Below, in pieces: positions 16,431 through 26,146 of a DNA stretch of 64,000 bases. Within the stretch, counting starts at the first letter, position 1; every line of letters begins with the position of its first letter. The notes under the pieces are model-generated. The model was not told where the DNA came from. It saw only the letters and a list, made by a program, of their open reading frames with translations, and did not search any database. Source of the DNA: Enterobacter ludwigii (GTDB lineage Bacteria > Pseudomonadota > Gammaproteobacteria > Enterobacterales > Enterobacteriaceae); the NCBI GenBank assembly GCA_900068845.1, contig CEFQ01000005.1:554475-618474 (forward strand), given 5' to 3'. The position numbers were made by a program, and so were the translations under genes.

Positions 16431-16598
16431 TTATCTCTCATAGTAGCGATATACCGATGGATGGAATTCAACGCCGTAAAGCTGGCTGATAGGAATCAGC
16501 AGGTCGATATGATTACCGAGATCGAATTCACGCTCTTCTGCGGCTTTCGTCTCGCCATTGATCAGTTGGTTAAACCACTGCTGAAAGAGATTCTTCAT
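16431..16598 (-). CDS. Hypothetical 55-residue protein
   Basis: I do not recognise this protein. The likely start is the ATG at 16598, with GGAG 9 bases upstream; the longer open frame to 16712 lacks a ribosome site. The peptide starts MKNLFQQWFNQLINGETKAA and ends EFHPSVYRYYER. It is amphipathic at the N-terminus, acidic in the middle and aromatic at the end, with no signal peptide. A terminator lies 57 bases downstream. Function unknown. Confidence 0.55.
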   Translation of the reverse strand: MKNLFQQWFNQLINGETKAAEEREFDLGNHIDLLIPISQLYGVEFHPSVYRYYER

Positions 16599-16734
16599 TG
16601 TCAGCTTCTCCATAAATGATTGACGCTGACAGTAAACCGCATCCGGGCATATAACCAAAACGATTAGTTCTACGCTACTTTGCCGAATAATGCATATATG
16701 TTGGGTCACCATTTATGGCGACCCAACCAACGCC

Positions 16735-18171
16735 CTATCCCCTGCTCTTCGCCATCATCTTACGATAATTATTCAGCCACTTGCCGCTGACCAGACGCCA
16801 CCAGAAGAACACGCCGCGCACTGTCCAGTCGAGGAACATCCCCAGCCACACGCCAACAACCCCCATTCCCAGCACGATGCCAAGGAAATAACCGGCGACC
16901 ACGCGCGCACCCCACATGCTGAACATCGACACATACATGGTGTATCGCGCATCACGCGCCCCTTTCAGGCTGGCTGGCAGTACCCAGGACGCGGTCCAGA
17001 TCGGCATAAACGCGGCGTTGAGCCAAATCAAATGCTTAGTGACTGAAATCACTTCCGGATCGCGGCTATAAAACTGCGCTAAGGTGCCGGCCAGCGGTAC
17101 GGTAATTAACGCCAGCGAACACAATCCGATCATCGCCAGCCAAAACACATGTTTGATTTGCCGCTCGGCCTGCATCACCTGATTAAGCCCCAGCCTGCGG
17201 CCGGTAATGATGGTCGAGGCCGAACCCAGCGCGTTACCTGGCAGATTAATCAGTGAAGCAATCGAGAAGGCAATAAAGTTACCGGCGATTTCATTGGTGC
17301 CCATACCGGCAACAAAAATCTGCGTCAGCAATTTACCCCCATTAAACAGCACCGATTCAATACTGGCAGGCACGCCAATACCCAGCACTTCCATCAGGAT
17401 GTTGCGATCCCAGCGGCGGAAATAGCTGGCGATAGAGATTTTCAATGCCGGGGTAATGCCGCGATACAGCACGTAAATCGCCGCTGCCGCGCCGATATAG
17501 CGCGAGATGGTTAAGCCCAATCCGGCCCCCATAAAGCCCAGCCCTTCCCAACCGAGGCAGCCGTAAATCAGCACGCTACTGATGACGATGTTAAGAATAT
17601 TCATGCCGCCGTTAATCAGCATTGGGATCTTGGTATTGCCCGCGCCACGCAGCGCGCCGCTGCCAATCAGCGCTATCGCCGCCGCGGGATAGCTCCACGC
17701 CGAGGTTTGCAAATAGCTCAGCGCCAGCTCTTTCACCTTGGGATCGGCGCTGCCGGCAATGACATCAATGATCAGATGTCCCCAAAACTCGATGGCGATC
17801 ACCAGCACAAACGCCAGCGCGGTCATCAGTCCCAGCGACTGTCGCGTAGCAGCACGCGCACGTTTACCGTTGCGCTTGGCTAAGCTGAAGGCCACCACCA
17901 CCGTAGTGCCGAGATCGATCGCTGCGAAGAAGGAGATGATCACCATGTTGAAACTGTCGGCGAGGCCGACGCCCGCCATCGCTTCTTTACCGAGCCAGCT
18001 CACCAAAAAAGTGCTGAGGACGCCCATCAGCATCACGCAGAGGTTTTCGATAAAAATGGGCACGGCTAATGGGGTGATTTCACGCCAGAACAACGTACGG
18101 TAAGAGCGACGTTTGGGATACCACGCCGTGTTTCTGACCGCCCGCATCACTGCTACGCCAGGATTTTGCAA
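16735..18171 (-). CDS. yeeO: MATE-family efflux transporter YeeO
   Basis: About 478 residues and 12 membrane helices in two MATE halves. It matches E. coli YeeO closely from KRxSYxxLFWREITPLAVPIF onward: TFLVSWLGKEAMAGVGLADSFNM, IGSGALRGAGNTKIP and PGNALGSASTIITGRRLG are all recognisable. E. coli YeeO exports flavins (FMN/FAD) and peptides. The N-terminal extension of the E. coli protein is absent. The start is uncertain: a TTG at 18171 or an ATG at 18147, neither with a good ribosome site. In E. coli it also lies close to Asn tRNAs and amn, which supports orthology. Confidence 0.9.
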   Translation of the reverse strand: MQNPGVAVMRAVRNTAWYPKRRSYRTLFWREITPLAVPIFIENLCVMLMGVLSTFLVSWLGKEAMAGVGLADSFNMVIISFFAAIDLGTTVVVAFSLAKRNGKRARAATRQSLGLMTALAFVLVIAIEFWGHLIIDVIAGSADPKVKELALSYLQTSAWSYPAAAIALIGSGALRGAGNTKIPMLINGGMNILNIVISSVLIYGCLGWEGLGFMGAGLGLTISRYIGAAAAIYVLYRGITPALKISIASYFRRWDRNILMEVLGIGVPASIESVLFNGGKLLTQIFVAGMGTNEIAGNFIAFSIASLINLPGNALGSASTIITGRRLGLNQVMQAERQIKHVFWLAMIGLCSLALITVPLAGTLAQFYSRDPEVISVTKHLIWLNAAFMPIWTASWVLPASLKGARDARYTMYVSMFSMWGARVVAGYFLGIVLGMGVVGVWLGMFLDWTVRGVFFWWRLVSGKWLNNYRKMMAKSRG

Positions 18172-18267
18172 GGGAATACCAAATCACTTTGGAGAGGAAG
18201 AAGAGTAATAATGATGATAGGCCACTGAGAATTATGCAAAGTGTTTCCCCTCACCATTTAATCATTA

Positions 18268-19017
18268 TTACAAACTTTTTGTCGCCACCACCGCAGGATC
18301 GGCTGCACCGCCCAAATACGCGCTGCGTACTTCATCGTTATTAAGCAATTCTGCACCGCTGCCGCTCAGCCGAATCTCACCGTTCACCATCACATAGCCG
18401 CGATCCGCCAGCTGCAGCGCATGCCGGGCATTCTGCTCCACCAGAAACAGTGTCATGCCTTGCTGCGTTAATTCCCGCAGAATGCCAAAGATCTGCTTCA
18501 CCACAATCGGGGCCAGACCCAGGCTGGGTTCATCGAGCAGCAACAGTTTCGGGCGACTCATCAGCGCGCGCGCGATGGCCAGCATCTGCTGCTCGCCGCC
18601 TGAGAGTGTCATGGCGCGCTGTTTACGCCGCTCCAGCAAGCGCGGGAACAGCTGATACATACGCTCTTTGTCCTCTTTAACAAAACGTTCGCCGATGGCG
18701 ATGGTGCCCATCAGCAGATTCTCTTCCACGGTCATATCGGCAAAGATGCGCCGCCCTTCTGGCGCCTGCGCAATGCCGCTGGCGGCAATGAAGTGGGTTG
18801 ATCGCTGGCTGATCGCTTCGCCGCGTAAACGAATCTCGCCGCTAGCAATACGCGGCTGACCAAAAATCGACATCAGCAACGTGGATTTACCCGCGCCGTT
18901 AGCGCCAATGAGCGCCACGGTTTCACCCTGATTCACCGTCAGAGACACCTGTTTCAGCGCCTGCAAGGGACCGTAAAACACATCGACCTGCTCAAATGCC
19001 AGCATCGGTTCAGCCAT
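18268..19017 (-). CDS. livF: Branched-chain amino-acid ABC transporter ATPase LivF
   Basis: A 249-residue ABC ATPase. It has Walker A GANGAGKST, the Q-loop region IAQAPEGRRIFADMTVEENL, the signature LSGGEQQ, Walker B LLLLDEPSLGLAP and the H-loop EQNA, which is typical of LivF rather than EHD in LivG. It hydrolyses ATP with LivG at the inner face of the membrane to drive import of leucine, isoleucine or valine (or a related amino acid). The start ATG overlaps the livG stop by 8 bases, so the ORF extension upstream is not used. It is the last gene of a five-gene operon. Confidence 0.9.
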   Translation of the reverse strand: MAEPMLAFEQVDVFYGPLQALKQVSLTVNQGETVALIGANGAGKSTLLMSIFGQPRIASGEIRLRGEAISQRSTHFIAASGIAQAPEGRRIFADMTVEENLLMGTIAIGERFVKEDKERMYQLFPRLLERRKQRAMTLSGGEQQMLAIARALMSRPKLLLLDEPSLGLAPIVVKQIFGILRELTQQGMTLFLVEQNARHALQLADRGYVMVNGEIRLSGSGAELLNNDEVRSAYLGGAADPAVVATKSL

Positions 19018-19885
19018 AATCGCTCTCCTCTTCTGCGCCGAGATAGGCGGCAATTACTTTGGGATCGTGACGAATCTGCTGCGGCGTCCCCTGGGCAATC
19101 ACATCGCCATGATCGAGCACCACAATGTGATCGGAAATGCGCATCACCATTGGCATGTCGTGTTCGATCAGCAACACGCTAATGCGATGATCGGCACGCA
19201 AGCGATGCAAAATCTCGCTCAACGCCTCGGTTTCCACCGGATTTAATCCAGCCGCCGGTTCATCCAGGCAAATCAATTCGGGCCGCGTACACATCGCGCG
19301 CGCAATCTCCAGCCGCCGCTGCTGACCGTAAGAGAGCGTGCCCGCCAGACGGTTGGCGCTCGAGACCAAATCAACGTTTTCCAGCCAGTAGAAAGCCCGA
19401 TCCAGCGCGCGATTTTCTGCCTCACGGTAGCCGCGCGTGTTCAGTACGCCCGCCAGCAGCTGACGATTGACCTGCATGTGCTGCGCCACCAGCAGATTCT
19501 CAATCACTGACATCTCACGAAACAGCCGGATATTTTGGAAGGTCCGCGCCAATCCGGCACGGTTCACCAGATGCGCACCGCCAAACATCTTGTACCAGAG
19601 CCGCGAACCGAGCCGGGTGGGATTGATCCAATCACTTGCATGGAGGTTCTGCCCCAGCACCTGAATCACATCGGTGCTGCGCTGATTGGCGTTGAGCACA
19701 ATACGTCCGCCGGTAGCGCGATAAAAGCCGGTCAGGCAGTTAAATACCGTCGTTTTACCCGCGCCGTTGGGACCTATTAATGAGGTCACCGAACCGCGCT
19801 CCACCCTCAGGCTGACATCATTCAGCGCCTTGATGCCGCCAAAGCGCATCATCAGGTTGTTCACTTGCAGAATGGCATCACTCAT
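19010..19885 (-). CDS. livG: Branched-chain amino-acid ABC transporter ATPase LivG
   Basis: A 291-residue ATPase with Walker A GPNGAGKTT, the LivG-type insertion after FYRATGGRI, QNIRLFREMSVIENLLVAQH, signature LSYGQQRRLEIARA, Walker B ICLDEPAAGLNP and H-loop IEHDM. It is longer than most ABC subunits because of the ~30-residue insertion between Walker A and the Q-loop, normal for LivG. The start overlaps the livM stop by 8 bases. It pairs with LivF beneath the LivHM membrane pair. Confidence 0.91.
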   Translation of the reverse strand: MSDAILQVNNLMMRFGGIKALNDVSLRVERGSVTSLIGPNGAGKTTVFNCLTGFYRATGGRIVLNANQRSTDVIQVLGQNLHASDWINPTRLGSRLWYKMFGGAHLVNRAGLARTFQNIRLFREMSVIENLLVAQHMQVNRQLLAGVLNTRGYREAENRALDRAFYWLENVDLVSSANRLAGTLSYGQQRRLEIARAMCTRPELICLDEPAAGLNPVETEALSEILHRLRADHRISVLLIEHDMPMVMRISDHIVVLDHGDVIAQGTPQQIRHDPKVIAAYLGAEEESDYG

Positions 19886-21158
19886 GGCGCACTCCTTTTC
19901 GCACTGGAACGCCGACGCGCGCCGTGCGCACCAGCCCGCGTGGCCGCCAAATCATCATCAGCACCATTAACATGCCGAATAGCAACACGCGGTATTCGGC
20001 AAAGCTGCGCAGCAGTTCCGGTGCCACCGTCAGCACGAATGCCGCCAGCACCACGCCCAGCGTCGATCCCATGCCGCCGAGCACCACGATGGCAAGAATC
20101 AGCGCCGACTCAAAAAAGGTGAACGAGGTGGGATTGACGAAACCCTGATAGCTGGCGAAAAACACCCCAGCAATACCTGCGGTTGACGCGCCCAACATAA
20201 ACGCCGAGAGCTTAACTAACACATGATTAAGCCCCATCGCGCGGCAGGCAATCTCATCTTCGCGCAGCGCTTCCCAGGCGCGGCCAATCGGCATGCGTGT
20301 CAGGCGATGTTTGATCCACAGCACCAGCAGCACCACCAGAACCAGCACCACATAGATGAAGATAAACTTCATATTCGGGTTGTAAGTGACATGCAGAAAC
20401 TCGTGATACGGCACGCCGCCATCGCGTGCGCGGCGAGCAAACTCGAGACCAAAGAAGGTCGGTGATGGCACGGAAACGCCGTTCGGACCGCCGGTAAACG
20501 CGACCCAATTCGTCAGCACCAGGCGAATAATTTCACCGAAGCCGAGCGTGACAATTGCCAGATAATCCCCGTGCATGCGCAGCACCGGGAATCCTAGCAG
20601 CGCACCGGCAAAGGCCGCCAGCAGCGCCGCCAGCGGTAGCATGCTCCAGAAGCCCAACCCAAGGTATTGATAGCCGAGCGCCAGGCCATACGCGCCGATG
20701 GCATAAAAGGCGACATAGCCGAGATCGAGCAATCCGGCGAGGCCGACCACAATATTCAAACCCAACCCCAGCAGTACATAGATCAGGCCGAGAATCGCCA
20801 CCGTTAGCAGGTATTTGCTGGAGAGAAACGGAAACGCCAGCGCCACAATCAGCAGCAGCGGCAATATCCAGCGCAACCGTGAGCGATAGCCGGGATCGCG
20901 CACGTAAACCCCATCATCTTTACCCGCGAACTTACGCATCACGCGCTGCCCATACGCCGTATGCAAAAACACACTGACCAGCAGACGTCCCGCCATCACC
21001 ACCGCCACCAGCAGCGCCACGCGCTGTGGCGAGAGTTTGAAGCTGTAACCGTCAAGCACTACGCCCACAATCGGGCCAAATACCACTAGCGCCACCAAAC
21101 CTGCTAACAGCGTGTCGAGCAGCGCCTGGCGCAGCGGATTTTGCGTCATTGCATTCAT
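19878..21158 (-). CDS. livM: Branched-chain amino-acid ABC transporter permease LivM
   Basis: A 426-residue permease. An N-terminal extension with three hydrophobic segments (~15-110) precedes the conserved LivM core (ILPLLLIVALAFPFL...LGLGLNIVVGLAGLLDLGYVAFYAIGAYG). The EAA-like cytoplasmic loop reads GRAWEALREDEIACRAMGLN. The N-terminal extension and length match E. coli LivM (425 residues). The livH stop is 10 bases upstream, and the livG start overlaps its end. It forms the membrane channel with LivH. Confidence 0.91.
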   Translation of the reverse strand: MNAMTQNPLRQALLDTLLAGLVALVVFGPIVGVVLDGYSFKLSPQRVALLVAVVMAGRLLVSVFLHTAYGQRVMRKFAGKDDGVYVRDPGYRSRLRWILPLLLIVALAFPFLSSKYLLTVAILGLIYVLLGLGLNIVVGLAGLLDLGYVAFYAIGAYGLALGYQYLGLGFWSMLPLAALLAAFAGALLGFPVLRMHGDYLAIVTLGFGEIIRLVLTNWVAFTGGPNGVSVPSPTFFGLEFARRARDGGVPYHEFLHVTYNPNMKFIFIYVVLVLVVLLVLWIKHRLTRMPIGRAWEALREDEIACRAMGLNHVLVKLSAFMLGASTAGIAGVFFASYQGFVNPTSFTFFESALILAIVVLGGMGSTLGVVLAAFVLTVAPELLRSFAEYRVLLFGMLMVLMMIWRPRGLVRTARVGVPVRKGVRHE

Positions 21159-21168
21159 TGTGGCTTCC

Positions 21169-22083
<915 letters not shown>

Positions 22084-22104
22084 AATGTCGTCTCGTACTC
22101 AATG

Positions 22105-22153
22105 GGAGCGCACACCTCGCGCTCAATCGCGAATGACCCCGCAATGCGCGGGG
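22105..22153 (-). promoter_or_regulatory. Hairpins between the livJ-type gene and livH
   Basis: Two stem-loops occupy the intercistronic gap: GAGCGC.../GCGCTC (22105-22123) and CCCCGC/GCGGGG (22137-22153). There is no T-run, so they more likely protect the upstream mRNA or attenuate read-through than terminate fully. Confidence 0.45.
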
Positions 22154-22165
22154 CCGCGTGGCACA

Positions 22166-23281
22166 TTACAGCTGGTGATACTTGCCTTTGTCGTCCCATT
22201 GATACACGACGTAATCCGACACTTTGAGATCGCCTTTACTGTCCCAGGCTTTTTTGCCCATTACGGTATCGACGCTATTGGCTTTCAGCCAGTCGCTGGC
22301 CTTGGTGTTGTCTTTACCTGCCGCTTTGTAAGCGGCCGCCAGCGTTTGCACGGAGGCATAAGCGTACAAGGTGTAACCTTCTGGCTCAAAACCACTGGCG
22401 CGGAATTTTTCGATTACGGCTTTGCCATCGGCGAGGGAGCGCGGATCGTTGCCGAAGGTCATGTAGACACCTTTGGTGTATTGCGGGCCACCTGCTGCGG
22501 TCACCATCTCTTCAGTTACGATGCAGTCGCCGGAGAAGAAGGCGGCATTAACGCCTTGCTCACGCATCTGACGCACCAGCGGACCGGCTTCCGGATGACA
22601 GCCACCGAAATAGACCACGTCAGGTTTCAGCGCACCGATTTTTGTTACCAGCGCATTGAAATCTTTCTCGCCGCGCGACAGCCCTTCATACAGCACTTCT
22701 TTCACGCCACGCTTCTCAAGTGAGGCTTTGGTGGCATCCGCTAGCCCTTGGCCGTAAGTGTCTTTGTCATGAATGATGACCACTTTCTTCGCTTTGAGCT
22801 TGTCGATGATGTAGTCAGCGGCGATGGCACCCTGCTGGTCATCACGACCACACATGCGGAACATGGTTTTCATGCCGCGTTCAGTAATTTTCGGGTTGGT
22901 TGATCCAGGCGTGATCGCCAGAACACCGGCCTCATCGTAGACTTCCGAGGCGGGCATGGTAGATGAGGAGCAGAAGTGGCCGACGACCGCCATGACCTTG
23001 TCCTGATCGACCAGTCGGTTAGCCACTGATACCGCCTGTTTCGGTTCACAAGCGTCATCGCCCTGCACCAGCACGATTTTCTCGCCATTGATGCCGCCCG
23101 CCGCATTGATATCCTCCGCAGCCTGGCTTGCGCCTTTCCAGTATTGCGCGCCGTACGTCGCATTAGGCCCAGAGAACGGACCGGCCACACCAATTTTAAT
23201 ATCTGCCTGAGCGTAAAAGGCCACGCTTAAACAACCTGCAATCGCCACCTTCATTGGGTGTTTTATGAATTTCAAAGACAT
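22166..23281 (-). CDS. livJ: Branched-chain amino-acid ABC transporter substrate-binding protein
   Basis: A 371-residue periplasmic binding protein. The signal peptide (MSLKFIKHPMKVAIAGCLSVAFYAQA) is cleaved before DIKIGVAGPFSG. Family features: GAQYWKGASQAAEDINAAGGINGEK, GDDACEPKQAVSVANRLV with the LivJ-type disulphide Cys, and GHFCSSSTMPASEVYDEAGV. It resembles LivJ/LivK and probably binds Leu/Ile/Val; the exact specificity is not readable. The start at 23281 has TGAGGATTG upstream; the long open frame beyond it runs through repeats and lacks family similarity. It is the first gene of livJHMGF. Confidence 0.9.
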   Translation of the reverse strand: MSLKFIKHPMKVAIAGCLSVAFYAQADIKIGVAGPFSGPNATYGAQYWKGASQAAEDINAAGGINGEKIVLVQGDDACEPKQAVSVANRLVDQDKVMAVVGHFCSSSTMPASEVYDEAGVLAITPGSTNPKITERGMKTMFRMCGRDDQQGAIAADYIIDKLKAKKVVIIHDKDTYGQGLADATKASLEKRGVKEVLYEGLSRGEKDFNALVTKIGALKPDVVYFGGCHPEAGPLVRQMREQGVNAAFFSGDCIVTEEMVTAAGGPQYTKGVYMTFGNDPRSLADGKAVIEKFRASGFEPEGYTLYAYASVQTLAAAYKAAGKDNTKASDWLKANSVDTVMGKKAWDSKGDLKVSDYVVYQWDDKGKYHQL

Positions 23282-23828
23282 GCTTTCAATCCTCAACGGG
23301 TCAGGAACGGAGCCATACCACGGCCTGGGAGAAATCAATTTCTGAAACCTGGCAAAACAGCATGTGGCCCACAAACCCGTGGGATCGCCATTTATCGCGT
23401 AATGCTCGTCAGTTATGCAAGAATCGGTCACCTTAAATGGCGACCCTACGTTTATAGTGCTCGGTTTCGTAGGGTGCGCATTCATGCGCACCTGCTTAAC
23501 CCAGCAATTTTTGCTTAATTGAGCGGCATTACGCCATTTGTGGCGATCTTCTTTCAGGAAAGTCGTAGGTTGATTAAGGCCACGGTTGAAAAACAAGCAA
23601 TAAGCTCGCCAACAAACCCTAATGCCGGCGATTTTTTGCATTGGCATCGCGCCAGGACTGGAGACACGCGATGTAACATCCCTGCTGATCATAAACATAG
23701 CTGCGGTTACGCCATGTACCAGCACCGTGATGGTGCAGAATGCGGTCGATCACAGATTCTTCATCGTAGCGCAGGCTTTATCCGCTATGCTCTGGTAAAA
23801 ACGGTCCACGTTTCCAGAAGGAGAACCC
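23282..23828. other. Divergent intergenic region with broken repeats (liv / amn)
   Basis: No gene. It must hold the liv promoter (leftward) and the amn promoter (rightward; CTATGCT near 23784 is a plausible -10). In between are fragments of the composite repeat: GCGTAATGCTCGTCAGTTA (23398-23416), a GGTCACC...GGCGACCCTAC hairpin (23427-23452), a perfect GTAG-GGTGCGCAT/ATGCGCACC hairpin (23480-23502) and GAGCGGCATTACGCCAT (23521-23537). It looks like a rearranged copy of the 172-bp element. Confidence 0.55.
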
Positions 23829-25277
23829 ATGAATACACAACGGAACGGATTGAGCAGCCAGCAAGCGCTGGATGAATTAGAACGCCTGTATGAGGCCGCT
23901 GTTGACGCGCTGCGCAACGCTATTCGCGATTTCACCGCCAGCGGACAATTGCCGGATGAAGCCGCGCGCCAGCAAGGGTTGTTTGTTTATCCGCAGCTGC
24001 GCATCACCTGGCTGGGTGAAGGCCCGCAGACTAATCGCACTCGCGCATGGGGACGTTTCACCCATACCGGCAGCTACAGCACCACCATTACGCGTCCGGC
24101 GCTGCTGCGCCACTATCTCAGCGAGCAGTTACAGATGCTGGAGAAAGAGTACGACGTGTTGATAGAAGTGAGCCCGTCACAGCAGGAAATTCCTTATCCT
24201 TATGTGATTGACGGTTTGTCACTTGACCGCTCAATGAGCGCCAGTATCGCACGCCATTTCCCCACCACCGAACTGTCGCAAATCGGTGATGAAACCGCCG
24301 ATGGTCTGTTCCATGCCAATGCGATTTTCCCACTGTCGCATTTCGATGCGCTGCGCACCGATTTCTCGCTGGCGCGCCTGCGTCACTACACCGGTACCGG
24401 CGTTGAGCACTTCCAGCCGTTTGTGCTGTTTACCAACTACACGCGCTACGTTGATGAGTTTGTGCGTTGGGCCATTGAGCAGGTGCAGGACCCCAACACA
24501 CCGTATGACAGCCTGGCCTGCGCCGGTGAGGTGGTGATCACCGCCGATACGCAAGATCCGACGGCGATGATGTCTGACCTTGCATGGAAAAAGCATCAAA
24601 TGCCCGCCTGGCATCTGACGTCACCCAATCGTCGCGGTATCACGCTGGTGAACATCGGTGTAGGTCCCTCTAATGCCAAAACTATCTGCGACCATCTGGC
24701 GGTGATTCGTCCGCACGCCTGGCTAATGATTGGCCACTGTGGCGGCCTGCGCGAAAGCCAGACCATCGGCGACTATGTACTCGCGCATGCCTACCTGCGT
24801 GACGATCACGTACTCGACAGCGTACTGCCGCCGGACATCCCGATCCCTAGCATCGCCGAAGTACAGCGCGCACTGTATGACGCTACCAAAGCGGTCAGCG
24901 GCATGCCGGGTGAAGAAGTGAAACAGCGCCTGCGTACCGGCACGGTCGTCACCACCGATGATCGCAACTGGGAACTGCGCTACTCCGCATCTGCACTGCG
25001 CTTCAACCTCAGCCGCGCTGTGGCGGTCGATATGGAAAGCGCCACCATCGCTGCACAGGGTTACCGCTTCCGCGTGCCGTATGGCACCTTGCTGTGCGTA
25101 TCCGATAAACCACTGCACGGCGAGATCAAGCTACCGGGCCAGGCAAACCGCTTCTATGAGGGCGCGATTTCCGAGCACTTACAAATCGGCATCTGCGCGG
25201 TTGAACTGCTGCGTGCCGAAGGCGATAAGCTGCACTCGAGGAAGCTCAGAACCTTCAACGAGCCGCCGTTCAGGTAA
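23829..25277 (+). CDS. amn: AMP nucleosidase
   Basis: A 482-residue cytoplasmic enzyme that splits AMP to adenine and ribose 5-phosphate, part of adenylate pool control. The N-terminal AMP-nucleosidase domain (~1-180; RITWLGEGPQTNRTRAWGRFTHTGSYSTTITRP) precedes a PNP/UDP-phosphorylase-type catalytic domain (~190-480; VNIGVGPSNAKTICDHLAVIRPHAWLMIGHCGGLRESQ, AVDMESATIAAQGYRFRVPYGTLLCVSDKPLHGEIKLPGQ). The length and blocks match E. coli Amn (484). AGAAGGAGAACCC precedes the ATG. Pho/phosphate control is known for E. coli amn, but I see no clear Pho box here. Confidence 0.95.
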   Translation: MNTQRNGLSSQQALDELERLYEAAVDALRNAIRDFTASGQLPDEAARQQGLFVYPQLRITWLGEGPQTNRTRAWGRFTHTGSYSTTITRPALLRHYLSEQLQMLEKEYDVLIEVSPSQQEIPYPYVIDGLSLDRSMSASIARHFPTTELSQIGDETADGLFHANAIFPLSHFDALRTDFSLARLRHYTGTGVEHFQPFVLFTNYTRYVDEFVRWAIEQVQDPNTPYDSLACAGEVVITADTQDPTAMMSDLAWKKHQMPAWHLTSPNRRGITLVNIGVGPSNAKTICDHLAVIRPHAWLMIGHCGGLRESQTIGDYVLAHAYLRDDHVLDSVLPPDIPIPSIAEVQRALYDATKAVSGMPGEEVKQRLRTGTVVTTDDRNWELRYSASALRFNLSRAVAVDMESATIAAQGYRFRVPYGTLLCVSDKPLHGEIKLPGQANRFYEGAISEHLQIGICAVELLRAEGDKLHSRKLRTFNEPPFR

Positions 25278-25286
25278 TCATGATGT

Positions 25287-25310
25287 GTTCCGGCCCCTGA
25301 GGGCCGGAAC
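25287..25310. terminator. Hairpin between convergent amn and coiled-coil gene
   Basis: The perfect stem GTTCCGGCCC/GGGCCGGAAC has a 4-base loop. No T-run is present, so its terminator strength is doubtful. Confidence 0.5.
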
Positions 25311-25326
25311 CGTGCAGCAAAGCGCG

Positions 25327-25806
25327 TCATGAAATTTTCAAAACAATATTCTGAACAAACCACGCCAGCACCAGAAGGCCTGTCGGTAACATGATTTTCC
25401 AGGTTAGACTGTTATTAAAGGCCGCTATTTTTTCTTCCAGCTGATTGAATCTTTGATCAACTCTTTCGAACTTCTCATCAACTCTTTCGAACTTCTCATC
25501 AATCCTTTCGAACTTCTCATCAATCCTTTCGAATCGCGCATCTAATTTGTCGAACTTATTATCAATTCTCTCGAATTTCTGGTCGAACTTCTCTTCCATC
25601 CGCTCAAACTTTTTATCGATACGTTGTTCAAGCGCCCCGAGCTCGCCCATAATCTCGACACGCATTGCCCCCTGCTCGGCTCGCACCTTTTCGATATCCG
25701 CTTTGGTGGCAAAATGTTCTGAACGCGCCGTTAGCACCGCAACATCCATCTGAATCTGCTGGGTGGTTTTTTCCAGCTGTTCAACCCGTTTGGTTACTTG
25801 TTCCAT
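25327..25806 (-). CDS. Tail-anchored coiled-coil protein with heptad repeats
   Basis: A 159-residue protein. An N-terminal helix (MEQVTKRVEQLEKTTQQIQMDVAVL) leads into a long coiled coil of near-perfect 7-residue units of the KFERIDE/KFERVDE type (~residues 65-130). It ends in a single hydrophobic segment (IMLPTGLLVLAWFVQNIVL) that would anchor it in the membrane. At the DNA level four 21-bp copies lie at 25461-25544. The start is set by AAAGGAGATCATCAA; an upstream in-frame ATG at 25902 lacks support. It resembles XhlA-like or DUF1640-type membrane coiled coils. The function is unknown; the repeat number may vary between strains. Confidence 0.75.
   Translation of the reverse strand: MEQVTKRVEQLEKTTQQIQMDVAVLTARSEHFATKADIEKVRAEQGAMRVEIMGELGALEQRIDKKFERMEEKFDQKFERIDNKFDKLDARFERIDEKFERIDEKFERVDEKFERVDQRFNQLEEKIAAFNNSLTWKIMLPTGLLVLAWFVQNIVLKIS
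25461..25544. repeat. 21-bp coding tandem repeat
   Basis: Four units of (C/T)CTTTCGAACTTCTCATCAA begin at 25461, 25482, 25503 and 25524, with one or two base changes. Each encodes one heptad of the coiled coil. Confidence 0.85.
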
Positions 25807-26146
25807 TTGATGATCTCCTTTGTTACCAACGTCAAAAATTAGCGGTGGGAACACACGAGTTGTATTGCTAATGGGGTAATCCATCACCGAATCCTCTTCC
25901 ATCGCGTTCTTTCAATCCGTCCACCACCCAGTCAGTGAAACAGATTTATGCAGCGTTAACATTCCACGATCCCGCCATTCACAGCCCATTTTTTGCAGGC
26001 AGGTGTAAACAACATGCAGAGCGTAGGCCGGCACGAGACGGAAAAGAAGTGAGCATCAAAAAGGATTGCGAGGAGTCACGCAGAAAATAAGCGAAGGGAT
26101 GCAACAGCAGACACGGAAGCCCGAGCGGGCTTCCGTTAAGCTCGGA
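25807..26146. other. Intergenic stretch before the coiled-coil gene
   Basis: No credible gene. A perfect hairpin ACGGAAGCCC/GGGCTTCCGT at 26113-26136 lies just downstream of the purine permease and may end its leftward transcript, though no T-run follows. Confidence 0.45.

Noticed and set aside
23282..23725. Long N-terminal extension of the liv binding protein
   Set aside because: It precedes a perfect signal peptide start and runs through repeat fragments.
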